This document shows, piece after piece, positions 16,043 to 28,509 of a stretch of DNA of 64,000 nt. The position numbers and the translations under genes are program-made. A model generated the notes under the pieces. It did not search any database and was not told the origin of the DNA. It was given only the letters and a program-made list of their open reading frames with translations. Source of the stretch: Prostheceraeus crozeri (lineage: Eukaryota > Platyhelminthes > Polycladida > Euryleptidae); assembly GCA_907163375.1 (NCBI GenBank), contig CAJQUW010012461.1:1-64000 (forward strand), given 5' to 3'. The stretch's first letter is position 1; each line of letters opens with the position of its first letter.

Positions 16043-18959
16043 TTGCCAGTCTTTAAACTCTATCATGCGATAACTGATCAAAAAGCATTATTTATCAAAG
16101 CCACTTTTTTGAAAAAGTGAATTGAAATTTTTTGACTGTTATTCATAGTAGTAAGATGACCGAGTTGGCATAAACTGATCCCATCATTGCAGCAAACACA
16201 CACCAATTGTGAAGTGAAGAAATTTTGGGAACGATTGAATCACATGAACATCAAAATCAGATCCCCGGGTTTGATTTTCAAACTCAAAATCGCACGGGGA
16301 AAGAAGGGTTTAATATTACCAGCTTGCTGTTGTAAGAGTCTTGATGGTGTTCAGATATTGTTTGACAGTCGCTGATTAGACATTTACACACTAATGCTCA
16401 TCACCTCATTCGCTCATTGACGTAATAAATAACGTTTCTGATATCGATTGAATGGCTCTAGTGCCAAGTTAGAAAATGAATAGTTTTAAAACTGCCGTTA
16501 AAGTAACGGTTATTAAACATTGCTTTTAAAGACCGTTTTAAAAAATATTTCTAGACATGAGTTTTCAAAAACATTATGTGTAGTATTTATAATGCACCGG
16601 TACTTCGTTTTGAAACCTTCCATTGAAACATGACATTTCAAACATTGTTTTAAAGGAACACCATGCTTTGTAAGACAACCAGGTCTAGAACGGACATGTA
16701 CTTTGGAAACAATACTGCGAATTGGTCAGATGTTTCTATTATTCGCACTATACTTGAAGAATGACGAGTGTCAGTGATTTGTGGTGTCTCTGATCAAGTA
16801 GGTGCCCTTTTGTAAGTTTCTTTGTTAGGCACCATAATTAGTGTTCGCTATCAACATTTGCGCTATCTCATTTCCCTATTGAGAATAAAGATCTCTGCCA
16901 AACAATCTCACAATGCACCACCTTAAGACAAGAATTTCCAACTATTGCATGTTGCATTTAACAGAATTGACCAACCATGAAATACCAGTGTTAGTTATAC
17001 ATAGTCCTACTGGATTTTTGTGGGTTCTTATTTCTAGGTAATACACGTAATTCTCTTCAGTCTATCATGTGACATTTTCTTACTTTTGGCAAATGATCAT
17101 TTAATTGCATCTGTTCAATTGCTCGGAAGAGATGTTATATAACTCAACAGTGAACTCCAAATGCCATTCATCATGACAGCATCAATTTGAAGTATTAATG
17201 GATGTCTAATGTTCTGACATTACACTCACAGAATGCTGGAAGATCTTTTGGCCGTCAATTTTCGTTCAGATCAATTAGAAATTAGGTCTAAATGTCAACT
17301 GCAGAGCAAAATCTGAAATTGATGATGAGACAGGAGCCCTTCAAGTTGTGCTTTACGCAGTGATTACGAGAATTTGAAGCAAATCCGTGAGGATGAATTC
17401 GTTCTCTGAACAATTTGAAAACATTGAATATATATGCAGAACGTAGAACAATTAGAGCGTGCCTTGATTCTTTCAAACATCTTCGAAAAAAATTCGGAAA
17501 ACTTTTAAAGAATAATCCACAAGAATCAAATCGTTTAAACATAAAGTTTTGTTCAAAGTGATATTTAATGAATGCCCGTCGAAATTTCATTGACTTCGCA
17601 AATCTCGGATTTACACCTGCAGTAGGGACTTGTGTCGATGTTGAGAGATGTAAACTAGACCTGCTGATGATTCCTGACATTGGATAAAATGGCAGCTATT
17701 CAGGTATAATTCCATCTTTCCACCGAGGATGCAACTCAATATTTAATTATTTTATTTAAACTTCATCCATTCAAATGATTTGCGCTGGCATGCTGCAGAT
17801 TTATGCTTAGGTTTTTCGTTCTAATTATTGCTGATATCATTCTTATGATGATGTCTCATGACTCAGTGGCAGCATCAGCAAGTGATCAAGTGAGGTAGAG
17901 GATTCAAGCGAACCACCAAGCAAAAGAGTCATTGAGGAGAACTAATCTGTATCTCTACATGCCTGGATCATACCCACATAACCTGGAACCTAGTTGTATA
18001 TCAAGGCTGTCGAAACTTTTACTGCATTTGGAATTAAATGGTCGCCATTAACTGATTGTTGCAGTCAAGTGATTGCAGCTTATTGATTGCTGCTGTTTAA
18101 AAATGCAATTAATTGATTGGTGTCATCAAATGATTAAAACTAGTTGCTAACCGTCAGTCAATGATTGCACTTTATTAATTGATTAATTTGTAATGATGGT
18201 GAGGTTGATTAGCTGATCAGCTGCGCAACTTCGATCGCCCTTTGAATTTTTGATCAAGTAACACAGCACTATCCATTACTAGGACTGTACGCTAAAGTGC
18301 ATGTGCACCTGTTCGCACCAGTGAAACTACAAATTTTGAAAAAATTATACTGAAGCATTTGTATATATCCTAATCATATTTCGTGTTGTAGAAGTGACTG
18401 TGTTTTCTGGCATTAAATACAGATTTTTAAAATTACTAGGAAGACTCTAAGTGCCAAAGAATTAGAAGCCATTAATCGTGCGGGACTGAGAGATTATCTA
18501 GATCCCAATCAAGATTGGTATGCTTACCCTGATCGGAATCCTTCATAGATGAAATTTATAAAGCAAAAAGTTAATAATGCAGTACGAAGTTGAATTAACA
18601 AGCTAGTGAAAGAAAGTAGTTAATTTTCATCATTATGCCGCAAGCTGCCGCTGATTGATTTTTTGACCTACAGTCAAAATGACGAGTTAGAGAGATAGTA
18701 GTCTGAATGTCATCTATTTTTTTATATAATGCTTATTTAATAGATGTACTATTAATTGTACATGCATCAATTTCTGCACAATAATGTACTATTGATGTAC
18801 AACTTTAGGATAAAGTGCTCCATGGAATATAATTTATCAGGAAATGGGATCCATAGAGTGCGTATATAATAACAATAATAGTAAGCGCTTTTGCCATAAT
18901 TGAAAATCGTGACTGTACATAGGTAAGTAAGATGAAAAAGTCATTGAAATAAGTCAACT
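16043..18959. other. Gene-poor stretch, no gene recognised
   Basis: Only short frames with no recognisable protein were seen, apart from one possible small exon near 18440. A degenerate region rich in TGATTG and ATTAATTGATT lies at about 18040-18230. Confidence 0.6.
18440..18548 (+). other. Possible short terminal exon
   Basis: After a weak acceptor (ATTACTAG) a 36-codon open stretch reads KTLSAKELEAINRAGLRDYL and then DPNQDWYAYPDRNPS before a stop. The composition looks protein-like rather than random, with balanced charged residues and a Pro/Asp-rich end. No partner exon or family is recognised, so this could equally be chance or a pseudogene scrap. Confidence 0.25.
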
Positions 18960-19017
18960 TCATGAAAGTATACGGGGATCGCAGACTTAGAATGATGTAG
19001 AGTTAAAAACAAATCAC

Positions 19018-20710
19018 TCAGGAGCGTCTGGTGTAACCATCATTATCCCATTTTGCGGTTTTGATGAAGAATGAGTTTTGTCGTCGTGAAGTTCGCACAA
19101 TCGGTAAAATAATCCTTCCAAAAACTGCGACAGGAGGTAATTGAGGACTCAAGATATGAGAAGGAGACTTGGCTTGCGAAAATAGCTTTGAAGCGGTACA
19201 CTTTCTTCTGCTTGCAATAGATTCGAATCCATGCCTTACACACTCTTTTATAATTACTTCCGCATAAGATGCGATGAAACCGGTTTTGAATTTTTTCCAA
19301 CTTTGAAGAATTTTCTTGGGACAGTTCAACCAACAAGGGAGAACAGTACTCCAAAATCGAGCGCACAGTTGCAGTTGCATTATAGGCTGTTATCAATAAT
19401 AATTCTGTAACGTTGTATTGTTTCAAAACACGAATTATAAATAATCTTCTTGTTGCAGCTCTGACAATAGAGTTGACCCTAGCATTCCAATTATTCCTTG
19501 TGTCAAAAATGGCACCAAGAATTTTCAATTCTTCAACTACTGGTATATTTGGAAGATAGATAGGAATGAAACTTGGAGACCGTCTAATTATCAACATTTT
19601 GTATTTATTCATGTTGAGAGTCAAGCCGATGTTCTTAGACCATTCAACAATAGAGTGATGAACTGCTTCCACATGAGAATTCTCTGAGTTGATGAAAATA
19701 GGGACACAGGTCATTAAGTCATCAGCATATTTAATGACTTTGCATGGCTTTTCGGATATATCGAAGCGGCCAGTCACAATCGAAAACAGGAAAGGACCAA
19801 TGATTGAATCCAGGGGAACAACAGACGTCACACCTACATGGTCGCTGCTTGCCATGCCAATTCGCAGCCATTGATATATATCCGTCAAATAGTAAGTTAT
19901 CCATCAAATGAAATGCGAAGGAATATCGCAATCTATTAATCTTGTGATTATTGTTTCGAATTTCAATCTATCGAATGTATTAGAGTAATCGTAGGCAACG
20001 ATTTGAATGCCTGATGCACTTGGATTCTCTAAACATTCGGTACAATAGTCAAGTAATACAATTGTAGCACATATCGTTGGCGATCGAGGTCGGAATCCAT
20101 ACTGGTCTTTTCCATATCCTCCAAGTAGTTTGTCCTTTAAGTTCCACAAGATTTAAAGCGTTCAAAAAGTTTCAATGGCTCATAAATCAGGGTAATTTGT
20201 CGAAGGTCATGTATCGATGCGTTTGAGGTTTTAGGCACTGGTATCACAGCTGAGCATTTCCATTTCGAGGGAACAATACTACTGCTCAGCGAGAAATTGA
20301 AAATTTCAGTCAGAGGTTCCGCTATGATAAATGACGCAGATTTATAGATTGTTAAGATTTATAGCGTTAATTTGACTCAGTGCATTGTTGACATCATGAA
20401 TTTCAAACTGTGGTGGATGTAATGGTATTTGAGGTATTTCAAAAACTTCACTTTCCTTGATATTGTTTGCAAAAATTCGATTTTTGACATTCACCGCTAC
20501 GTCAGGAGTTTCGAATTACTGACATATATTGTCAATAATATTTTGCTTGTGTCTGCCCGATACAAAGTTGATAGCTTGCCTTTTATTCTTTTATTCCAGG
20601 TCACCTCTGCTTTCTCAATTTCAAGCTTTAATTTCCGCTTATAGTGTTCGTATTTCATGTAGTGTCTCTTATTCTCTCGATATTCCTTCCAAAGACTGTT
20701 GATTAACTGT
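19018..20710 (-). pseudogene. LINE reverse transcriptase, decayed
   Basis: The best-preserved piece (19043-19888) contains VPLDSIIGPFLFSIVTG (the region before the palm), KYADDLMTCVP with the YADD catalytic box, then LTLNMNKYKM and the thumb-like LKILGAIFDTRNNW and RSILEYCSPLLVELSQ. Upstream, GKDQYGFRPRSPTI and VAYDYSNTFDRL correspond to RT motifs 2 and A. The A motif has S in place of the usual K or A in DYSNTFD. At least three changes of frame and several stops separate the pieces, so no active protein can be made. It reads on the strand opposite to the host channel gene. Confidence 0.85.
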
Positions 20711-21160
20711 TTAATAACAGGTGTCATCCACGTTTATCGTTTTTGTAACGGTAACATAAGACACAGGAATACAGTTTGTAAAAGCCAAGTCTAAATTATC
20801 TTGAAAATAATTGCATCTCGTCTCTATATCATTTCCATTGTTGTATATAGGAGACCAGTCTATATTTGACAGAAACTGAACAAATGCATTGATATTGGAC
20901 TCCCGCAGATCATGGACAGGCTTACTGATCATAAGACATTTTCTATTAACAGGAACAGCAGGTGTTGCGAGCAAGCACATGTGGGGAACTTTTGAATTAT
21001 CAATTGGTAGCTCAGTATTTGCGGCATACATATTTCCAACGCTCTCAGACATCAGTACACAGTCCAACTTGGAGCTTCCGTAGGTAGGACCGTCAAAAGT
21101 GCTTACAAGATTGAGGTTCGAACACACACCAGAAATAGGAAATGTGTTAAAGTCCCCACA
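20711..21160 (-). pseudogene. LINE endonuclease, C-terminal half
   Basis: Starts CGDFNTFPIS, matching the conserved G-D-F-N motif of apurinic endonuclease domains, then SNLNLVSTFDGPTYGSSKLD, a typical stretch in which T and S-x-L-D-x-x-L bracket the active site. The conserved SDH near the end is not obvious (the equivalent may be the SKVPHM stretch). It is cut off at its upstream side by the mariner insertion. Confidence 0.8.
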
Positions 21161-21162
21161 TT

Positions 21163-22576
21163 ATAGGTGAGTTAAAAGTCCCCGGCAGTTAAAAATCATA
21201 CATGTATTTCAATGAAAAATTAAAAATACATGCATTCTAAACCCGGTGACACGACTCACATCTCAAACAGATCTCCATTGTTGTTCTTGCATTGCTCGCA
21301 ACGTTTGGTGAAATCTCGGAAAGCTTGACGGAACATTGAGATAGGAATAGAGTTCAGCTCACTATCGATTCGATTTCGAAGTTGGTCCAAGGAATCAAAC
21401 ATCACTCCCGCAGGCTTGTACACTTCCTGACGTAGGAATGACCATAGCCAAAAATCGCACACAGTTAGGTCTGGTGACCTTGCTGGCCATTCGATTGGCC
21501 CGCGTCGCCCAATCCACCGGTTCGTTAATTGTTCATCCAAGATCTGTCGGGCATTCAGAGAATAATGAGGAGATGCCCCGTCTTGTTGGAATAGCATCTG
21601 CGGTCTTCTTTTTAAAAAAGGGACTACGTACCTTTTCCTGTAGGATGGTACAGTATCTCTCCCCATTCATTGTCTGAGTACTGATGTCGTAGGCCACCAC
21701 ACCCGCAAAACTCACACATGCCCACACGGTGAGAGTAGCAGTCCTTCCAGGGTTGAAGAGTCGCGTTTTCGGATTTTCTGCCGCCCAAAAGTGCACGTTG
21801 TATTTATTCACTGTCCCATTCAATGCAAAGACACACTCATCGGAGAAAGTTATCTTGCGTAGAAACGCAGGGTCACTGTTGATCTTATTCAGCATTATTT
21901 CACAAAATTGCTTTCTCCTATCACTATCTCCATCCATCAGAAACTGTGAGTACATTGGCTTGTAGGGATGCATTCCACTGGCTTTCAAAATGCGGCAAAC
22001 GGTCGACTGTGAAATGTCAAGCTCGTCAGATATTCGGCGAGTTGATGTTGTAGGATTTTCTCACACAGAACGGCAGCTGTGGTGTCATCTCCTGATGCTG
22101 ACACTGGTCTTCCACTGCGAGGGCGATCGTTTTTAAGGTTTCCTGTTTCCAACAGTTTCTTCTTCCAATCTTGTAACGTTGATCGTGGTGGTGCAGGTTT
22201 GTGGAATTGTTCGTTGAACTTGCGTCGGCTAAATTCGATAGACTCGTTCTCGAACGATATGATCCATGCGGTGATCGTAACTTTCTCCTTCATCGTGTAT
22301 TCGGTCATGATTGAACTTGTCGTTGTTTACAAAATAGCGAATGCTAAAAACACTGCTAAAGAATGTCAATTTCTATCTTTTATCATAGCTTATTTCAAAT
22401 TAAGCCAATGAAATCTAAACATAGATATCAAACAATAGCCGAACCGATTAGTATGCTTGTAATATTAAAAGACAATCGTCGCTTTTAATGAGAAGCATTG
22501 GTATGCGGTAGATACATGATTTCATTTCGATATAATAATTAATTTTCAACTGCCGGGGACTTTTGACTCACCCTGT
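21163..22576 (-). mobile_element. Mariner-family DNA transposon (DD41D), decayed
   Basis: Terminal inverted repeats of about 30 bp frame the element: AGGTGAGTTAAAAGTCCCCG at the left and, read inward from the right, AGGGTGAGTCAAAAGTCCCC. TA dinucleotides flank both ends, as for Tc1/mariner insertions. It carries one transposase gene on the minus strand. It lies inside the LINE endonuclease and is therefore younger than the LINE. Confidence 0.9.
21256..22308 (-). pseudogene. Mariner-type transposase with DD41D spacing
   Basis: Three overlapping frames together cover a full-length transposase region. The N-terminal part (21985-22308) has helix-turn-helix stretches, including RSTLQDWKKKLLETG, and the GRP linker RPRSGRPVS. 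The middle part (21533-21988) holds the first catalytic Asp in ITFSDECVF. The C-terminal part (21256-21666) has LFQQDGASPHY with the second Asp and SPDLTVCDFWLW with the third. Forty-one residues separate the second and third Asp. Frames change near 21986 and in the 21533-21666 overlap, so the gene is dead. DD41D is a known but less common mariner branch. Confidence 0.85.
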
Positions 22577-23021
22577 ATATCATGACTAGGATAGACTGCT
22601 AGAATGTCGTCCATTATGTCAATCAAATAATTGGTCACCAATTGTTTACATGATATAGAAACAGTAGGAGGAATGTATATAACGATGATGCACACATCTT
22701 CTGATGCTTTAATGTCCACAGTCTCAAATTCGCATGGTTTATTCCGCATTTTTATTACATGAGGCTTCAAATAATGTTTAGCCCAAATTGCTACACCACC
22801 ACCGATTCTGCCATCTCGATCATCACGAAAAACATGAAAACCATTTATAGAAACAAAATCATCACTGTGCAAGTATGAGAACCATGTTTCATCGACAAAA
22901 TCGATGAAATAATTTCAATTTTGTGTACTGCTGATCGTGTATTTGCTGACATAATCTTTGGCATTGCTTTGCATTTGTCATCAGTGATGTTCCCACTATT
23001 TAGATTATTGTTAAAACACAT
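22577..23021 (-). pseudogene. LINE endonuclease, N-terminal half
   Basis: Opens with MCFNNNLNSGNITDDKC and later contains INGFHVFRDDRDGRIGGGVA and IWAKHYL, then a VCIIVIYIPPTVS strand. The R-D-x-R-G-G-G-V-A-I stretch is characteristic of LINE apurinic endonucleases. A frame change lies around 22870. The domain stops at the mariner boundary. Confidence 0.8.
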
Positions 23022-23044
23022 TTTTAAAAATTTTCTTTGTCTTC

Positions 23045-23222
23045 CTATTTTATGATCTTGCCGCGATAAATAATCACATCAAGCACTTCAGGTCGTAAGC
23101 TTTTCAGACTTTCTTTCAGCATTTTTTGGGCTTCCTGTTCATGCCGTGTGTAATCTGGATTAATGTACACGTTTTTAAAATTGTTATTGAAACACAAATA
23201 CTTCGCCAGTCCGAGAACACGT
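23045..23222 (-). pseudogene. C-terminus of a LINE ORF1-like protein
   Basis: Reads RVLGLAKYLCFNNNFKNVYI, then NPDYTRHEQEAQKMLKESLK, ending at a stop 23 bases before the ORF2 start. The N-P-D-x-T-x-x-E pattern followed by a Leu/Lys helix is common at the end of ORF1 proteins of CR1-like LINEs. The upstream part was not traced. Confidence 0.55.
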
Positions 23223-23376
23223 CTTTTGCCTCAAGATTCCTAAAATGAACACGCAAGAGTCGAGGATTATGAATTGCTAATTTAGCAATTAAACATTACT
23301 TCTCCAAGGTTGTCACGACACGGAGGATTTGTAGAATCCTCTGCATTTGTAGAATTCCTTCTGCATTGTTTTTATG

Positions 23377-23531
23377 GTTAGTCAACTCCGCGGTAATTTC
23401 TTCAAAACTGCAAAAGTTTGCATATCTCACATTTGGTGCTGGGTTTCAACTGGAGTTCATTTAATAAAATCGAAACTGCATACACATTGAGGATTTAATT
23501 AATACTGAGTTGTTTATCTACCTTATATACT
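23377..23531 (+). repeat. Interspersed repeat, copy A (about 155 bp)
   Basis: Matches 26236-26412 in opposite orientation. Shared stretches include GGTAATTTCTT, TTTGCATAT, GTTCATTTAATAAAATCGAA, CATACACATTG and TATATACTTAC. No coding potential. It is a SINE- or MITE-like family of unknown type. Confidence 0.75.
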
Positions 23532-23639
23532 TACACTATAATAATAAAGCGTTTATTCTTTGAAAAATGGAAATCGAAAGTTACAAAAAAAAGTCACATG
23601 AATACAATCAGTAATAGTTGTCAATAAGTTGAAATGAAA

Positions 23640-24545
23640 TTACAAGGAGATAACGTGTCAAACCAAAACACTCCTTTGATAGCTATCGCTTAAAGCGCTC
23701 ATTAAATAGCCGGCAAGAGTACAGGAAAACTGCTCTGCTACGACGCACTGTTCGCCTTCTTGGCAAAAGAAAGCGTCCTGAGTTTGCTTGGGTGGGCAAG
23801 TGTCGATGCAATATATGGCCTGGCTTCATTATTTGCTCCAACAATCTGAGACATAAGTTATCTCTTCGGACTGATAGACTAGGCAAGCATTCATTTGAAC
23901 AATCGCTGCCACACAGTAGTCTGTGAAACCGACGTTGAGCCTTCTCAAATTGATTCTACTCGGTTTTGGACAGTGACACAAACACCGATGCACTGTACTC
24001 AAACAACGATCTTATCAAAGAAAAATAAGTCAATTTTAGGGCAGAATTATTCAATGATCGACGCAAAATTCTCATAATATAGAACCGACGAGATGCTTTC
24101 TTCAGAACATAATTGCAATGAGTAGACCAAGTAGCATAACAGTTGAACCAGACACCAAGAATCGATAGTTCTGTCACATGTTCAATATTCGACAGGCAAT
24201 AATCAGGAACGGTAGACCACTTTTTGATTGTAAGAGATTTGCATTTTCGTTCATTCATTTTGAGATCCATTGACTCTGACCACATCAAGAGTCTTTCATG
24301 CTCTCTTGCTATGTGATCATTATTTCTGTCATTATAGAGAGGAAAGCACAAACTGATGTCATCGGCATAAATAATCAAATGACAATGAGAATAATCGATG
24401 TCGATTGTAGAGGTAGATAGAGCGAAAAGATAAGGACCCAAAATTGAACCTTGTGGAATGCCTGAGGTAATTGCAACTGGCTGACTACAGGTTGTTCCGA
24501 TCTTCACAAACTGAAAGCGATTACTAAGATAATCATAAATCCATT
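23640..24545 (-). mobile_element. 5'-truncated LINE, reverse transcriptase end
   Basis: The frame at 23956-24507 reads SGIPQGSILGPYLFALST (RT motif B region), HLIIYADDISLCFPL (YADD box), LKMNERKCKSLTI and LSILGVWFNCYATWS, then FEYSASVFVSLSKTE. A second piece at 23683-23886 continues the C-terminal tail in another frame. It is a separate copy from the LINE at 18960-23330 and of a different subfamily. It ends near an AT microsatellite at 24548-24590. Confidence 0.85.
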
Positions 24546-27500
24546 TAATATGATGGGATATATATTAATATATATATATATAAATAAATCCTATGATGGG
24601 ATCCCGATGAATTTTGACCGGGATCGGAATGGAACATACATCGGACTTACAGATTCCTCTTTATTCTTTATTTGCCGATGCAGTAGCCTCCCACTTAAGC
24701 AAGGTTGAACCTTGGACTTAGGGCTTAACTTTGGCGTTGGATGACTTTGGGTGCTCCAAAAAACTTGGGTCGTACAAAGAAACTTGGCTCAAGTTTTAAA
24801 CATTGCTTTCCGCGAATTTTTCACTAGGTTTTAACATGCGACTAGCCATTTGAAGAGAACAGTAGTAATAGAACAGAAGTAATAGTCTTAGTTTCTTCTG
24901 AAAGATGTCAAAAGAGTTCTTTAGGTTATCATGACTGTCTCCTGCTTCAACTTGCATCGCCATGCACAGCAGCTGGTCCTCAACTTATTGAAATTATCGG
25001 CTAATTATTGGAATGGAATGTGCGCAGGCATTATCACCATCACTGTACATGGGCACATTTTCCGTAGGCAAGCTGGTCAGCTAAGCCTCAACATCTGCCA
25101 AGATGGCTTGGGCAAACTTCTCACTTCTGTCATCATCGACAAGCACAAATTGTTCCACTTCGTCTTTTCTTGTTGGAAAATTCGAAGTTGTACAAAACTT
25201 CAGGTGCTATCGAGTTGATCTCTTCATTCGCATGAGCTTGTTTGCACACCATTCTCTGACGTCTTTCTTTCATCTGTGACCGGTGACAGCCCATGACGTC
25301 AACTAGTTTTCAGAATTAGCTGCTCAATCGCTAGAACCGTACTTCATAGTTGAGGGCCGTTGAAAATTTCGAGTTATACCTTAAATGTGCACCTCCCGGT
25401 TAAATACGCACAAGATATTCAGGTTCAAGTTGAGAGGGAGCTTGCTATAGTTGCAAGTGACTGTCATCTTGCTTAACTCTTTGTGTCTGACTGAATTTTT
25501 TAAATACAAGTCAGTTCAGAAATTATAAAAAAAGTGCAACCTGTTAAGTGGACATAAATGATAGAAACTTATATTACGTGAGAACATCAGAAAATGCATC
25601 CTTTTCTGTGATATAGCCGTGATTTCCATAAAAATCATTTCATTTTCATGAATTAAAAGTTCGGCTTGCTTAAAATCTTTTTCTCTTCACATTTACTGTG
25701 GTTAAGATGTAATAATAAGCTAATTGATTTTACTAAAGTACATGTAATTGAAATAATACAGTAACATATAAAATGGCTCGAAATTCACACATTTAAGATC
25801 ACCAGCCCGAAGACTGGTTCACCGCACACGGCCCTGTTTATAACCTATCATTGTTGTATCATTTTGCACTTTGAGAAGCTATTGGAGTGACCAATGTGGG
25901 AGACAGACCAGATGGAGCTGCAGTTTGTACAGCATCTCATCAAAGTATCGTTGTGCTAGATGAGGTAAGACATTGACAGGATCGAAACTGTTCGTCAAAT
26001 GTAAAAATTAAATGCTTAAATTGCATTAGAGACCTGCTTTTTGAAATTCAATTGTCATCCATTGTAGCGCATATAGGCGATGCAACGCAGGTAGAGAACA
26101 CAACTGTGACACCATCCATAACGATTGAATAAGACCGAGAAATTTCATTGTCAGAATCAGGAGATCAGATTCGTTGTCATTCAAGAAAAATGATGATATG
26201 GAGCAACACATGCAACAACATGCACTAGGGGGACCATGGAGTAAGTATATTAGGTAGAGTGGCAACTCCGCATTTATTAAATTCCCAATGTGTATACATA
26301 CACTTTCGATTTTATTAAATGAACTCGAGGTGAATACAGTTGGAAGTGTTTCCAAATGTTACATATGCAAATTTTTGCATTTTTCAAGAAATTACTACGG
26401 GATTGACTGATCATGATAGCACAATGCAGAAGAAAATGATATTATTTTACATCGTCCGTGTCAAGACAGCCTTGAAGAGGTAATGTCTGTTAAATTAGCA
26501 ATTCGATAGGTTTCTATTACTTTCATACTCAACCTCAAGAGAATTTTCTTTAACGTGATCATATCACAGGCAACCTGCCACTGGCAGAGCAAAATAGCAG
26601 AATCAAAGACAATGATCTCAATCAACTTTGAAAGATGTAAATGGGTCCACATCACTATTCAGATTCGAGAAATGAAGCATGAATTTAGTGAATCACAAAA
26701 TCATGCCACTGAAAATTGAATTAAAAACTTGAAATTTCAGCTAAGAAAAGAACGAATAATATCGCGACTTTTTCATGAAGACTTCAATTGTAATACGGAT
26801 CATAAAATTACCTTGATCATCAGCTTCATCACCGCTTAGTTAGGATGCTTAATAGCAAATATTCATTCCTTTTGAAATCCAACCTGTTTCATATTACTTA
26901 TATAGGGGCGTCATGTCGATAGTATATAAATTTTTTGGAGACTACGAGGATTCAGGTAGAACAGATGATTTTGGAAATATATAAGACATTTAACTTCTGT
27001 TTTAATTCCTGTCTCTCAACAAAGCAAGTCGAGAGATCGAGACTTACATTTTTATGTCAAAATGATTCTGCTTGACAAATTTATCCTGTCCGATTAGTTT
27101 CTTTACATGAGCAAAATGTGAAGTACAAGGAAAGCATAGAAAAGTCAGGGAAATGAAAAAAGCGGCACTTGGTAATTCGTCTCGTTGTCTAAACTGTATT
27201 CAAACAGTAGGCAAGTAAACTATCTGAAAGACATTTTAGACAGCTCAGCTAATCGTCACTTTTGTTAAGATTGTTCTATTTTACAAGATAAAAAATTCAC
27301 ATTTGCTCTTGTGTGTTCCGAATAACTCAATCCAACTGATCTTGCTCAAAGCAATTTGCTATTGTCTAAATAAAAGGCATTACAGAATGTCGAAGAATAT
27401 CCAGAAACAAAATTTAATTACTTCGGAAATGAAACAAATGATGAACATGAATGAGCAGAATGATTACATTCAAACGTTTCATTAAAGGATTTACGTTTGA

Positions 27501-28500
27501 AAAATCAGTACCGCTGTGATCTAAAACTAAGCCTATTTATTTTGCCAATTTTTATCCACCACTTGATAATTCTGTGTAGCAGGTCATACTGTAGTTCCGA
27601 TGTTCTGCGGTAATATGGTTGCAACAGAAATTTGTAAATAATTTGTAGCATAATAGGAATCTGATTGCGGTAGGGAATAGTTGATCCTAAAACCTGTACG
27701 CGTCACAGCACCACTGATCAAGTTAGTGTCTTCTCCCGAGAATCCGCTGCCGTTGCGTGGTCATGATCATTAATCACGTAGGTAACAAAGCAGAAACCAA
27801 TTATGAATATGATGAGCTCTATACTATCAGCGTCGCTGACCCATAGATTGGTGTTAATTATTTTCCTGATGTGCGTTTTGATGAAAAACACTTTTGTTTG
27901 CAAGTACTTTATGTTGCCTCTACAATTGTTTACTACTTATCCTTAGTAAGGACAGCTGTAGTTATCCTTATCATTTACTATGCCATGACAGTGATGAGGA
28001 AGTTTAATAACAGTCCTTGAACAAAAATTTCAGTGCATCTCCTTAACTTAATGCTTCGAGCATAATGTAGATGTAATGATAAAATGTTCTTTGCATTCAG
28101 AATGCATGTCAATTCGATGTAAAATATCATTGTCACTTCTGTTTCCTCATTGAGAGTTTTCACGTAATTTATTTGAATATTTTGACAACCTCTCCCTCTT
28201 TTATTTGCTTAATCATCTGACGACGAACTTAGAAAGTTTGAAGTCGCGTGTAATTTTGCTAATTTAATTTTTCATGTATGAGAGTATGCTTGTCTATTGT
28301 CTAAGTGTTCAAAAATTCTGTCAAAAATACGTTTTGTTTTATGCATGACAAAATATTGTATTTTAATAATTTGTATGCTAAACTATGAACCCTCTGAACA
28401 GCTTTCATAAAATCAAAATTGCTTCAAAATTTTGATCAATTTAACTGAAGTATATTTTTGCTTAGTTTTATGATCTCTTCGATGAAGTTTTCTTGTGATC
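24546..28500. other. Gene-poor stretch
   Basis: An AT microsatellite (about 24548-24590) opens the region. One interspersed repeat copy lies at 26236-26412. No protein-like frame, RNA gene or element end was recognised elsewhere here. Confidence 0.6.
26236..26412 (-). repeat. Interspersed repeat, copy B
   Basis: Inverted copy of the family at 23377-23531, slightly longer because of an internal duplication of the GTGTATGTATACACA type. Divergence between the two copies is substantial, so the family is not recent. Confidence 0.75.
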
Positions 28501-28509
28501 GTTTCGTAT

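Larger units (their letters stand above)
18960..23330 (-). mobile_element. Decayed LINE (CR1/jockey-type) interrupted by a mariner element
   Basis: Minus-strand pieces appear in LINE order: the end of an ORF1-like protein (23045-23222), an apurinic endonuclease start (22577-23021), the endonuclease end (20711-21160), and reverse transcriptase (19018-20710). A mariner transposon at 21163-22576 cuts the endonuclease just before its CGDFN motif. Several stops and frame changes are present in all parts. Outer limits are approximate. Confidence 0.85.

Noticed and set aside
16187-17680. Short open frames considered as genes
   Set aside because: No motif, no splice context and composition expected by chance.
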